A stretch of 64,000 nucleotides of DNA. Origin: a bacterium. Lineage in GTDB: Bacteria; Bacteroidota; Ignavibacteria; SZUA-365. Made by a program: the position numbers and the translations under genes. A model generated the notes under the pieces. The model made no database searches and was not told the origin of the DNA. It saw nothing but the letters and a program-made list of their open reading frames with translations. The stretch covers positions 644,964 through 708,963 of the forward strand of contig JAHLLD010000001.1 of the NCBI GenBank assembly GCA_020444325.1, in the 5' to 3' direction. Below, one piece after another: positions 7,191-17,200 of the stretch. How positions within the stretch are numbered: the stretch's first letter is position 1; every line of letters starts with the position of its first letter.

Positions 7191-10100
7191 ATGTATTTAA
7201 GCAAACTCGAAATCCTCGGGTTCAAATCCTTCGCGAATAAAACCAATGTCGTTCTCAACGATGGCATTACCGCCATCGTGGGTCCCAATGGCTGCGGGAA
7301 AACAAATATCGTCGACGCATTGCGCTGGGCGCTGGGTGAACAGCGTTACTCAACGCTGCGCAGCGACAAGATGGAAGATGTCATTTTCAATGGCACCAAG
7401 ATGCGCAAGCCCATCGGACTCGCCGAGGTGTCACTCACCATCGAAAACAACAAGGGCATCCTCCCTCTCGATTACAGTGAAGTCACCGTTACCCGGCGGG
7501 TCTTCCGCTCCGGTGAAAGCGAATACATGATGAACCGGACGATCTGTCGTCTCAAGGACATCACCAACCTGTTCATGGATACGGGGATGGGCGCGAATGC
7601 GTATTCGGTGATCGAGCTGAAAATGGTGGAAACCATTTTGAGCGACAAGGTCGAAGAACGTCGCCGCCTGTTTGAAGAAGCTGCCGGGGTCACGAAATAC
7701 AAGGCGCGGCGCAAGGAAGCACTGCGTAAACTCAGCGATGTCGAAGCAGACCTCCTGCGTGTCGACGATATCATCGCGGAAGTCAGTAAGGCTGTGAACT
7801 CGCTGAACCGCCAGGCGAAAAAAGCGGAACGGTACAATGAGTACATGGAACGCCTTCGCGTTCTCGAAATCGACGTGATGCAGCGGGACTATGACAATCT
7901 TCATCGCCGGCTCGAACCGCTCCAGGAACGGCTGCAGAGCACTATTGTCGAGCGTGACAGTATGGGCCAGCGCATGACAGAAGAGGAGACACTGCTCGAG
8001 GCCTACAGAAACGAAGAAGAAGAAATCGAGCTGCGCCTGCAATCGCATCGAGACGGCTATGACGGGCTCGTCGCGCGCATCAGCGAAGCGCGCCAGCACC
8101 TGCTGGTCAGTGAAGAGCGCGAACGCAGTCTGCATCAGCGGGCAGAACGTCTGCGCCAGGATAAACAGAACTATGAGATCCGTATATCTGAAACAGAGAG
8201 TAAGAAAAAGGAACTCACCTCCACCCTGGAACAGGAAGCGGAAGCACTGAGTGTGCTTGAACGCGGTGGCGAAGAGAAACGCGCGGCGCATCTCGCGATC
8301 GAAGAGCAGGTGTCGGAGAAAAAGCTGCAGACGGAATCCCGTCAGCAGCGGCGTCTGCAGCTGACGCAGCAGATTGCGCATGAGGAAAACGAGACCGAGA
8401 AGCTCGAAGCGCGGAAGGAAACGATCGAGAAGGTACTCGCACGGCTGGACGCGGAAGACCGTGATGCGGAAGAAAACCTCTCCTCGCTCCGTGCACGTAT
8501 GGAGGAACAGAATGCCGGACAGGCGGCGCTCTCTGAAACGGTGCTCGCGGCCGAACGTGAATTCCACGTCATGGATGAGCGCAAACAGGCGCTGCGCGGT
8601 GAGATCGACCAGCTTCAGAATCGGGCATTCGAGATTCAGGGGCTCATCGGTGAGAAAATGACACGCATCGATTTTCTCAACGGACTGGTGGATCGTCTCG
8701 AAGGTTACAATGAGAGTGTTCAGCATCTGCTCCGCAATCGGAGCTGGGCGACGTCCCGCTACGGCACCATCGCCGACGCGATCAACACCCGGGAAGACCT
8801 TCGCGTCGCGGTCGAAGCGGTGCTCGGTGATGCCGCACATTATATCCTGGTCAACGATGTCACGGAAGCCATCAGCGGATTGCAGAATCTCAAGGAGTAC
8901 CGCAAAGGCAAGGCGACGTTCGCAGTCCTTTCGCGCCTCCCATCATCGAGTGCAAGTACATTTCCCATTGCGGGAGATGGAATTCTGGGATGGGCGATCG
9001 AGCTCGTGCGCTATGAGCCCCAGTACAACGATCTCTTCTCGATGCTTTTGCGTCACGTGCTCATCGTGCGTGATGCCGAAGTCGCTAACAGCTGTATACG
9101 TGAATATCCTGATATCCGCTGCGTGACCGTGAGCGGTGACATCTTCGACAGCAACGGGCTCGTTCGCGGCGGCAGCCATGGACAGGAAGAAGGCAGCATG
9201 ATCGGCAAGAAGGATCAGATTGCTGCCCTGACCAAAGAGGTTGAATCTCTCAAGGAGAAGCTGCTCGAGAATCAGTCTGTTCTCGAAGAAAAGAATCTGG
9301 ATTACAGCGGCATCGATTTGAAATCACTTGCTGAAAACATGAAGCAGACGCAGCAGGAGCTTTCCGCATACGAGCGCCAGGTTGCGCAGATGATGTTTGA
9401 AATCGAGAAATTCGAACGCAGCATCGAAAAGAATCGCGAGGAACGCGAACGCCTTCGCGATGAGGGCGAAGAAATCGACAGCCGTGAGCAGGAACTCGAA
9501 CCGCGCATCGCCGAGCTTCGTGCGCAGCAGGATGCCATCGAAGCCGAGGTGCAGCGGGAAGCTGAGGTCCTCAGTGAGCTGGAAAAGGCGTACAACCGGA
9601 GCAACGAAGAAGCGAACAGCGCGAACCTGGCCGTGGTACAGAAGCGTGGCGAGATACAGAATCTGCGCAATGAATTCGAACGGTTGAGCGTCACCCTGCA
9701 GGATACCGAGCATGCGCTCGACAATGCGTCCCGTGAAATCGTGCAGTCCGAAGAAGAAGCTGTGCAGCTCGTGGACGAACTCGCGGAGCTGCGGCGCAAT
9801 CTCGAAGAAATGGAACAGAGCCGGGGCAATTCGAAGGAAACACTGTCGGTCATCGAACAGGAACTCGAAGCAAAACGCGCCGAATCACGCGCCATTGAAA
9901 AAGCGCTGCATGAGGAACGACAGAAACAGAATCAGAATGTCAACCTCGTGCATGAAATCGAGTTGAAGGTCAGTGAAATCAAACAGCGCATCTCCTCCCT
10001 TGCCGAACACGCGCTCGAGGAATTCGAGATGCAGCTCACCCGCGGCACGGCGGAGGATGATGACGTTTTCGATCTCGCACAGGCGAGAGAAGAGATCAAT

Positions 10101-10751
10101 GACCTGCGTCAGAAAATCCGTGCGCTCGGTCCGGTCAATCCCCTCGCCTTCGAGGAATGGAAAGAGGAGAAAGACCGTCTCGATCTGCTGACGACGCAGC
10201 GGGATGATCTGATCCAGTCCGAACATACGCTGAAGGACACCATTCGCGAGATCAATGAAACCGCGAAACAGAAATTCACGGAAACCTTCACCCAGGTCCG
10301 TGAGAATTTTATCAACATCTTCAAATCGCTGTTCGACGAAGGTGACGAGGCGGATCTTATTCTGCAGGAAAACGAGGATCCTCTCGAAGCGAAAATTGAT
10401 ATCGTCGCCAAGCCCCGTGGCAAGCGTCCCCATTCCATCGATATGCTTTCAGGTGGAGAAAAAACGCTCACGGCCATCGCACTGCTCTTCGCTATTTACC
10501 TGGTGAAACCCAGTCCCTTCTGTATTCTCGATGAAGTCGATGCACCGCTGGATGATGCGAACATCGATCGCTATATCAAGATTCTGAAGGAATTCTCCAC
10601 GAACACGCAGTTCATCGTGGTCACGCATAACAAGCGCACCATGGCGGCTGCGGACACACTGTACGGTGTAACCATGGAGGAAGAAGGTGTTTCGAAACTC
10701 GTGGCGGTGAATTTCTCAAAAGAAACGGTCGCGCGTTTCGCGCACAATTGA
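7191..10751 (+). CDS. smc: Chromosome segregation protein SMC
   Basis: 1186-aa SMC ATPase, the core of bacterial condensin, which with ScpA/ScpB extrudes DNA loops and is loaded at ParB-parS. The N-terminal Walker A is GPNGCGKTN (residues 31-39), followed by a long coiled coil. The hinge lies at about 510-670 (DAVNTREDLRVAVEAVLGD-like region, VRGGSHGQEEGSMIGKK at its end), then a second coiled coil. The C-terminal head carries the signature LSGGEKTL (about 1085) and Walker B CILDEVDAPLDDAN (about 1110), with the D-loop included. Full length for the family. ScpA and ScpB are not in the window. Two parS sites lie 3.5 kb upstream. It converges on the next gene with only 7 nt between the stops. 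Confidence 0.97.
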   Translation: MYLSKLEILGFKSFANKTNVVLNDGITAIVGPNGCGKTNIVDALRWALGEQRYSTLRSDKMEDVIFNGTKMRKPIGLAEVSLTIENNKGILPLDYSEVTVTRRVFRSGESEYMMNRTICRLKDITNLFMDTGMGANAYSVIELKMVETILSDKVEERRRLFEEAAGVTKYKARRKEALRKLSDVEADLLRVDDIIAEVSKAVNSLNRQAKKAERYNEYMERLRVLEIDVMQRDYDNLHRRLEPLQERLQSTIVERDSMGQRMTEEETLLEAYRNEEEEIELRLQSHRDGYDGLVARISEARQHLLVSEERERSLHQRAERLRQDKQNYEIRISETESKKKELTSTLEQEAEALSVLERGGEEKRAAHLAIEEQVSEKKLQTESRQQRRLQLTQQIAHEENETEKLEARKETIEKVLARLDAEDRDAEENLSSLRARMEEQNAGQAALSETVLAAEREFHVMDERKQALRGEIDQLQNRAFEIQGLIGEKMTRIDFLNGLVDRLEGYNESVQHLLRNRSWATSRYGTIADAINTREDLRVAVEAVLGDAAHYILVNDVTEAISGLQNLKEYRKGKATFAVLSRLPSSSASTFPIAGDGILGWAIELVRYEPQYNDLFSMLLRHVLIVRDAEVANSCIREYPDIRCVTVSGDIFDSNGLVRGGSHGQEEGSMIGKKDQIAALTKEVESLKEKLLENQSVLEEKNLDYSGIDLKSLAENMKQTQQELSAYERQVAQMMFEIEKFERSIEKNREERERLRDEGEEIDSREQELEPRIAELRAQQDAIEAEVQREAEVLSELEKAYNRSNEEANSANLAVVQKRGEIQNLRNEFERLSVTLQDTEHALDNASREIVQSEEEAVQLVDELAELRRNLEEMEQSRGNSKETLSVIEQELEAKRAESRAIEKALHEERQKQNQNVNLVHEIELKVSEIKQRISSLAEHALEEFEMQLTRGTAEDDDVFDLAQAREEINDLRQKIRALGPVNPLAFEEWKEEKDRLDLLTTQRDDLIQSEHTLKDTIREINETAKQKFTETFTQVRENFINIFKSLFDEGDEADLILQENEDPLEAKIDIVAKPRGKRPHSIDMLSGGEKTLTAIALLFAIYLVKPSPFCILDEVDAPLDDANIDRYIKILKEFSTNTQFIVVTHNKRTMAAADTLYGVTMEEEGVSKLVAVNFSKETVARFAHN

Positions 10752-10762
10752 CCTGAGGTCAA
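10748..10762. other. Short stem-loop shared by two convergent stop codons
   Basis: TTGACC-TGA-GGTCAA is a 6-bp inverted repeat with a 3-nt loop. It contains the TGA of smc and the TGA of the opposite-strand deacetylase gene. There is no T-tract, so it is at most a weak terminator or mRNA end-stabilising element. Confidence 0.45.
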
Positions 10763-11514
10763 TCCCGGTGCAGTCCATGAAAAAGTGATTGTACCGGAGA
10801 GGGGAAGCTTTCGTCAAAGAAGCTGAAATATTCTTCCTCCCAGAGCATCCAGTCATCGAAGTTATTTTCCTCGACGTCGCGTCGCACGGAGTGGTGCGCA
10901 TGCACGGCGGCGTATTCCATAGCATGATATTCCCCGACGGGCACAATCGCATCAATCCGGTTTCGTTCAACACCGAAGACGGCACGTGGCCATGATGCGA
11001 CGCGGTCATGCGGGAGCACCGTGAAGCAGAGGCGCTGCAGGGCCGGAATTTCCTCACGCAGGCTTACGAAAATCCGTTTGACAACATGGTGCATGGTGAT
11101 GTGATCCGGATGTACGGAGCCACCCTGTACATCGAAGGTACAGAGGACGTGCGGACGAATTCTGCGGATTTTATCAGCGATGTCTTCTTCAAGGACGCGA
11201 GGATCGATGTCACGCAATCCCCCGTCCGGATAATCCCCCTGCATATGCGTTCGAATGCCCAGTATTTCGGCGGCTCGCCGAACCTCCTCAATACGAAGAC
11301 CGGCGATTTCTTCCGGACTCATTTTCTGGGCCGCTGCATTGCGGCTGCGTTCGCCTTTCGTCAGTGTATACAGTGTGACGTCGGCGTTATCGCGGTGGAC
11401 GCTCGCGGCGATGCTGCCGCCCATGAGAAAGGATTCGTCGTCGGGATGTGGAAAAATGCAGAACAGGCGAAATGGGGTGTCCGCGGACATACGTGACTCT
11501 GACTGATACGACAT
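10759..11514 (-). CDS. PIG-L/LmbE family zinc-dependent N-acetylglucosamine-type deacetylase
   Basis: 251-aa cytosolic protein of the PIG-L family, which removes acetyl groups from GlcNAc-containing substrates (for example bacillithiol, mycothiol or lipid-linked sugars). The zinc motif HPDDE follows the first strand (FCIFPHPDDESFLMGG), and the second ligand motif HPDH lies at about residue 135 (GSVHPDHITMHHVV). The interval between holds the GERSRN and RIEEVRRAAEILGI blocks seen in BshB-like members. No neighbour points to a bacillithiol pathway, so the substrate is open. It lies downstream of the two large secreted-protein genes on the same strand, separated by 63 nt, and could be the last gene of that transcript. 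Confidence 0.85.
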   Translation of the reverse strand: MSYQSESRMSADTPFRLFCIFPHPDDESFLMGGSIAASVHRDNADVTLYTLTKGERSRNAAAQKMSPEEIAGLRIEEVRRAAEILGIRTHMQGDYPDGGLRDIDPRVLEEDIADKIRRIRPHVLCTFDVQGGSVHPDHITMHHVVKRIFVSLREEIPALQRLCFTVLPHDRVASWPRAVFGVERNRIDAIVPVGEYHAMEYAAVHAHHSVRRDVEENNFDDWMLWEEEYFSFFDESFPSPVQSLFHGLHRD

Positions 11515-11577
11515 GGTCTCCAGAGATTCAACACGGGAGGAAGGAAGAAAGTGCGTTGAAATTGCCGTGGTATGGTA

Positions 11578-14247
11578 TCAGCGAAGAAGCAGAAGCCTGT
11601 GCTGTGTGCGCAGGACAGAGCCGGTACGCAGAATGGCAAGGTAGCTGCCGCTCGGGAGGGCATGTGCGTTGAAACGCATGCGGTGTTCGCCACGGCTGAG
11701 AAATCCTTCGTGCAGTCGCGTCACTTCACGTCCCAGCATGTCATGGATACTGACGACAGCTTCGCAATCCTCAGGCACGCGAACGGTAATCGTGGTTACG
11801 GGATTGAAGGGATTGGGACTGTTGCCGAGAATGTAGCCGTCTCCTGCTTCCAGAGGATACAGGCAATCTCCGCTCACTATTGCCTGTCCGTTGTAATACC
11901 GCGCCAGTACGGTACCGCGATTGACCTGGCTCGACAGGGAATCGAAATCCAGCGGTGAAAGCGCCCAGTTCAGAATATCGTCTCCGAGTCCGAAACGAAC
12001 CCTGAAACGCATGCGGATAAGTTCACCACTTCCGGCAAGCGGTTCCGCGCTGTTGATGGCCCGGAAAGAGATGCGTCCCGCACCTCCGCTGGCGGAGATA
12101 TTCCAGTCATTTTCCAGCAGGGTTTCTTCCCTTTCCCACGCCAGAAATTCGAGCAGCTTTTCGTCATACGTGACGTAAAGCTCGAGTTCGTTGATGTCCT
12201 TGTGCTGCGCCTCGTCAATGAGAATGGGTGCGGTAAATTCGCGTCCATAGCGCTCGACAAAATAACTGGGAATGGTGAACACGGTAACGGGAGGAATGCC
12301 GACAATGAAAATCCAGTCGCCGCATATCGTTCCGTTCTGTCCCGAGCGGAATTCCACACGGATACTGTCGAGGGTTCCTTCGCGCTTCTTTTCGGGAAGC
12401 AATGTCCAGCTGACCGTCCATGTCGAATCCTGCTGAAGCGCAAAGCTGCGCAGCCTGACGGCGGATTCCTGCGGAGGCAGGCTGATATTTGGTGGAAGAA
12501 GGATGGTGGCTTCCACGTTCTGCGCGGCAATGCTTCCTTCGTTGCGTACCGTGGCGGTGAATGTCAGTTCGTCATATTCCAGGGTGGCGATGGCATAGTG
12601 CAGCGTATCTTCAGGATTCGTCAGGGCTTCACAGGTAAGCACAGGACTGCGCGAAGCCTCAATATGTACGCTGCAGAGCGTCGTCACCGTCGGGTAGTTT
12701 TTACAGGAAACACGAATGCGCACCTCGAGATCTCTCGGCTGCTTAACGGGGAGCGGCGCTATCCGCCATTCCAGATTTTCCACGGCGGCGGGAGAAAGTT
12801 CTTCGCTTACAAGGATGCGAGTCGTTGTCGGTGCAACAAATTTTATATCCGGATCGGCAATCAGAATTTCCGCATACACCGAATCGGCCGGATCGCTGCC
12901 CGTGTTCCTGAGGGAAACGTCGACGAGGAATTCGGCAGGCAAATACTGTCCGCTCTCTGTGTCGACACGAATGGTGTCGGGAACGACCAGACAGGACGCG
13001 GACAGTTCGGGTTCACGCACGGCCGGAAGGCTGACGCTGTCGCAGCACTGCGCAATGCGATTAAATGCATCCAGCACCCGCACACAGATTTCACCGTCAT
13101 ACTTCTCGGAGACATTTCGCGCATAGACACGCCACATGACAGCGGTCTGGGAGTGCGCGTCCATATCCCCGATTTCAATTTCCGCATCGTACCCGGGCGC
13201 GAGGTAGAACGGATCCGGGAGCGCGATGGATGCGCGAACATTCTTTGCACGGCTGTCGCCGGTGTTGCGTACCGTGACATTCCATTCAAAGGGATTCGGT
13301 TCGTATGCACCGTCGATGAACTGTATCTCCGGATCGCTGTCGCATTCGAGTTCGAAGAACACTTCGCGAATCGGTGGGATATCCACATTGAAACTGCAGG
13401 TATCCTGCACGATTTTATCACCGAGTCCACCCTTCCCCTGCACGACGAACAGCAGGGTCACGGTGGCGAAATCGTCGCGATCGACGGCTTCGATATAGAA
13501 TACCGTATCGCGACGCGCCCCGGGTTCGAGTGCACCGAAATTCACCACACCGCTTTGATTGTCGGCCAGCGTTACGCCGTCGACCGATGCAAACAGAATA
13601 AGTGTTTCCTTCGATGGAGCATCACCGGAATTGATGATGGTGAGGGGTATCGGGATGGGACTCGGGTCGTAGCTGGCCAGTGTGTCGATATACTGAATGC
13701 TGATATCGCCGGTGGAGGGACACAGCAGGCTGTTCACCGGCTTGTACTCTTTTTCCACCCATATGGGAAGGATGCATGCGGTACGCGCGCCTTCGAGTCC
13801 GGAAGCCGAAACCGTAATGGTGTCGATGCCGCTGACTGCACGGGGATTGACGATAAGGGTAAATGTGGTGTCGGCGGAATCGCCCGGGGCAAAATGGACG
13901 GCAAGCAATGCCGTGGCGTGTGATTTGATCGTGAAGCGTTCGTTGGAACGGGGAAAAACCACGAGACTGTCAATCGTTTCCGTACCCGTATTCACGACGA
14001 GAACGTGAATGGTGAATTCGCCAGGCAGGTAACGGTTGAATTCCTGTTTGTCGAAAAACACGGAATCCGGCCCTGTCACCGAACAGGACATTGCCAGACC
14101 GGAGGTCTGCGCCTGGGCAATGGCCGGGAAGAGAAACGATAGCAGAATGAGCACCGTCGTCAGAACACTGCCATCGCGAGCGAGGTTGCCTGAAACAAGG
14201 GAGCTGCCAGCGCGACGGTGCGACCCGGTTCGTGGACTTTTGATCAT
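11578..14247 (-). CDS. Large secreted protein: five Cys-paired beta repeats, cohesin-like domain, T9SS-type sorting domain
   Basis: 889 aa. Basic N-terminus plus hydrophobic segment (VLTTVLILLSFLFPAIAQAQ) is a signal peptide. Five repeats of about 130 residues follow. Each opens with a Cys then a proline-aspartate or similar element (CSVTGPDSVFFD, CLVVPDTIRVD, CEALTNPEDTL), continues with an N-x-G turn (VVNTG, VRNTG, LRNTG) and closes with a second Cys, consistent with one disulfide per extracellular CARDB-like sandwich. A cohesin-like domain occupies about 660-790 (ELYVTYDEKLLEFL, GELIRMRFRV). The last 80 residues (NSPNPFNPVTTITVRVP, YDMLGREV-type strand, LPSGSYLAILRT) are a type A sorting domain for type IX secretion. 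The start is 4 nt after the stop of its larger paralogue, so they form an operon. Confidence 0.82.
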   Translation of the reverse strand: MIKSPRTGSHRRAGSSLVSGNLARDGSVLTTVLILLSFLFPAIAQAQTSGLAMSCSVTGPDSVFFDKQEFNRYLPGEFTIHVLVVNTGTETIDSLVVFPRSNERFTIKSHATALLAVHFAPGDSADTTFTLIVNPRAVSGIDTITVSASGLEGARTACILPIWVEKEYKPVNSLLCPSTGDISIQYIDTLASYDPSPIPIPLTIINSGDAPSKETLILFASVDGVTLADNQSGVVNFGALEPGARRDTVFYIEAVDRDDFATVTLLFVVQGKGGLGDKIVQDTCSFNVDIPPIREVFFELECDSDPEIQFIDGAYEPNPFEWNVTVRNTGDSRAKNVRASIALPDPFYLAPGYDAEIEIGDMDAHSQTAVMWRVYARNVSEKYDGEICVRVLDAFNRIAQCCDSVSLPAVREPELSASCLVVPDTIRVDTESGQYLPAEFLVDVSLRNTGSDPADSVYAEILIADPDIKFVAPTTTRILVSEELSPAAVENLEWRIAPLPVKQPRDLEVRIRVSCKNYPTVTTLCSVHIEASRSPVLTCEALTNPEDTLHYAIATLEYDELTFTATVRNEGSIAAQNVEATILLPPNISLPPQESAVRLRSFALQQDSTWTVSWTLLPEKKREGTLDSIRVEFRSGQNGTICGDWIFIVGIPPVTVFTIPSYFVERYGREFTAPILIDEAQHKDINELELYVTYDEKLLEFLAWEREETLLENDWNISASGGAGRISFRAINSAEPLAGSGELIRMRFRVRFGLGDDILNWALSPLDFDSLSSQVNRGTVLARYYNGQAIVSGDCLYPLEAGDGYILGNSPNPFNPVTTITVRVPEDCEAVVSIHDMLGREVTRLHEGFLSRGEHRMRFNAHALPSGSYLAILRTGSVLRTQHRLLLLR

Positions 14248-14251
14248 GCGA

Positions 14252-17200
14252 TTAACGTGAAAGGATCATTTTGCGAACGTCAAAACTGCCGCCGTATTCA
14301 AGGCGATAGAAATACACGCCAGAGGGCAGGTTATCGGCCGTGAAGTGAACGCTGTGCCTGCCGGCGGACATGATCCGGTTGCGCAGGACAGTGATTTCCC
14401 TTCCATGCCGGTCAAACACGGCCAGACGCACGTGATCTTCCTTCGGGATGTTGAATGAGATCACCGTTTCGGGATTGAAAGGATTCGGTCTGTTCTGCTC
14501 AAGAACGTAACGCTCTGTGGCGACAAGCGGCTCCAGGCATTCGTTGGTTACGATGACACGTCCATCGACGGTGTGAGGTGTGATGGCTCCGCGGTTGAGC
14601 AGCACGTTTTCTTCATCGAGGTCCAGAACACTTTCACCGAAGGAAGCCAGGTCACGGTGATCGTTGTAGATTCCTTCCACCTTCAGATTGAGAAGCACGC
14701 CTTCGGTCGTCCCGAGTGGAGTACCGGTGGTATAGTCGCTGATTTGTACGTGGCCCTTTTCCACTTCCTGCATGCGGGCACCCACCCAGCCGATGTTCGT
14801 CAGTGTGCCGGCGTTGGACACGCTGAGCAGACTGATCACTGTCGGATCATAGTACAGGTGCAGCACGTACTCGGAGAGATCCTTCCCGATGGTGCTGTCT
14901 ATGCGGATGGGGATATCCCGCTTCTCGCTGTAGCGCAGCAAGGTGTAGGACGGAAGCTGCAGTGTCAGGTGCCGCGGCGAGCCTTGAATGAAGAGGTCGT
15001 CGATGCATTCGGCGTCTTCTGCATTGTCAGCCCGTGCGATGAAACGGAACGAACGCATCATGTCGTCATCGGCACGCTTCGCACTGAAGCGCCAGGTTAC
15101 CGTACCACTCTCACCGGGATGCAACAGCGAGGGAGACAGCGTCTTCTGCGTTTCCTCACCGGCACTGAGAATGACGCCCGAAGGCAGTATCAGCAGGGCG
15201 CGGACATTCTGCGCATCCGCTGCACCGGTGTTTGTGATGGTATAGGTGAGTGTGCATTCGGTGTATTCGAACCTGCCGGTGGACCAGTCGAAGAAAAGGC
15301 TGTCTTCGGGAATCGAACTGCAGACACTTTCGAGTACAGGGGTCTGTGTCGCGGGAATATGCACGACGAGGTTGCACTCCACCGGAGGATGGTTATCGGC
15401 AACGACGGTGAGTACGATGGGAACATCCGCCGGTTCTTCACGCCTGAGCGCTTCGACCTGCCAGTTCACACGTGAACTGAGTTCGTTGGAAATATCACCC
15501 AGGTTCTGTTCCACATCACCGAGGATGCGGATAAAGGAACCGAGCACGGCGATGCTGGCGCGTACGTTCTCCGCGGTTCCAAGGCCGATATTATTGACAT
15601 CAAGCGTGACGTCGAAGGGGTTGCCGAGATACTGTCCGCTCGATGCATCGAGATACAGCGTATCGATGGACCAGCATGTCAGCTTCAGATCAGGATTTTC
15701 CGTACGCGGAATGAAAATGTCCTGGCAGCATTGTGCAGAGATGCCGACGGAGTCGACGACCTGCGCGCAAACCCGGTAAACGCCATCATTGCCGCGAGAT
15801 TCGGGATGGAGGCGCCAGGTGACGATGCGGGATTCATTGGTGGCGAGAGCGGGAACGTACTTCTGTGCATCTTCTCCGGCAGCCAGCGAAACCGATGGCG
15901 GAGGCACGATGGTGGGATGCAGTCCGCGTCCAAGCGCATTCCCCGTGTTCGTGATGCGCAGACTGAACTCAATCGGGTCGGGACTGTACTGATTGTTTTC
16001 ATACACCAGGCTGTCGATAAGCGAACAGCTCATGGTGTATTCCGGCTTGCGAATTGGCGGAACGTAAATGGGAAGCCTGCACTCGGTCAGAACGATGGGT
16101 CTGTCGAGTCCGCCCCGGCCCTGCACCTGGAAGACCAGCGTATCCCAGCCACCGATATTTCTGTCGAGTGCGCGGATCAGCCAGTTTTCTTCATGCCTGT
16201 CGCCGATCTGCATCGTTCCGGCATCGCGGGGATTGCTGCCCGCGACCGGCTCGAAACGAGAAGGACCGACGAATATCAGCTGACAGTCTTCCGCGTAGGT
16301 CTCGCCGATATTTTCGGCAAGGGTGCGGACGACAAAGGGATTCGGTTCGTACTCGTATGTCGCCTCATTGAATTCAAGCGAATCGTCGACGGTGGTGCAC
16401 AGCAGACTGAACTCGGGCATACGCACGCGTTGCACGTAGACGGGCCATTCGCACCATGCGGGATTCGTATCGTCGCCCTGGATGTTGACGCGCAGCGTAT
16501 CGTATCCATCGGTATCACGCGGATGCATCTTTACCCGGAAAGAGTCACTTGCACTTTCCTGGGAAAGGAGTACGTCCGCGAGCTGTTTGCTCGCCGGGGG
16601 TACAATGGTGAAGCGTGTATCCTGCAGCAGCTGCGCCCGAACATCCTTTGTCTGACCGCTGCCGACATTGTGTGCGGTGACATGGACGTCGAATTCTACC
16701 GGTTCGTAATACTGCTCTCGGAAAAACACCGTGTCAACGGATTGAATGTCGCATGCGAGCGCTGATGACAATGCGGGATCGACGACGATGCGCTTCCAGC
16801 AGGCCTGTGTCGGATTATTGTCGGCAGTGATGGAAAAATAAATGGGAATGGAATCCAGGTCTTCTATTTCCTTCACTTGCAATGTCCAGTTCGCGTATCC
16901 CGTCCCGCCCGGATAGATGAGATTCGGGGAGAGATCCTGCACCGGAATCTGCGGGGTGACCAGCGTCACAATTGCGGGGTCGGTCACGAGCGTTGCACGG
17001 ACCCCAAAGGCTTCTTTTGTACCCGTGTTGTTGACGCGCACTTCGACATTGAAGGGATTCGGTTCGTAACGTTTTTCCTGGTCATTCCAGTTCAGAGCAT
17101 CCGGGGCCGTAATCTCGCAGTTGAGTTCGGGTTCGCGCGGACGAATGCGCACGAAGCCGTTGCTCATCTGGGGATTGAGGCAGTAGGCGTCGAAGGTCCA

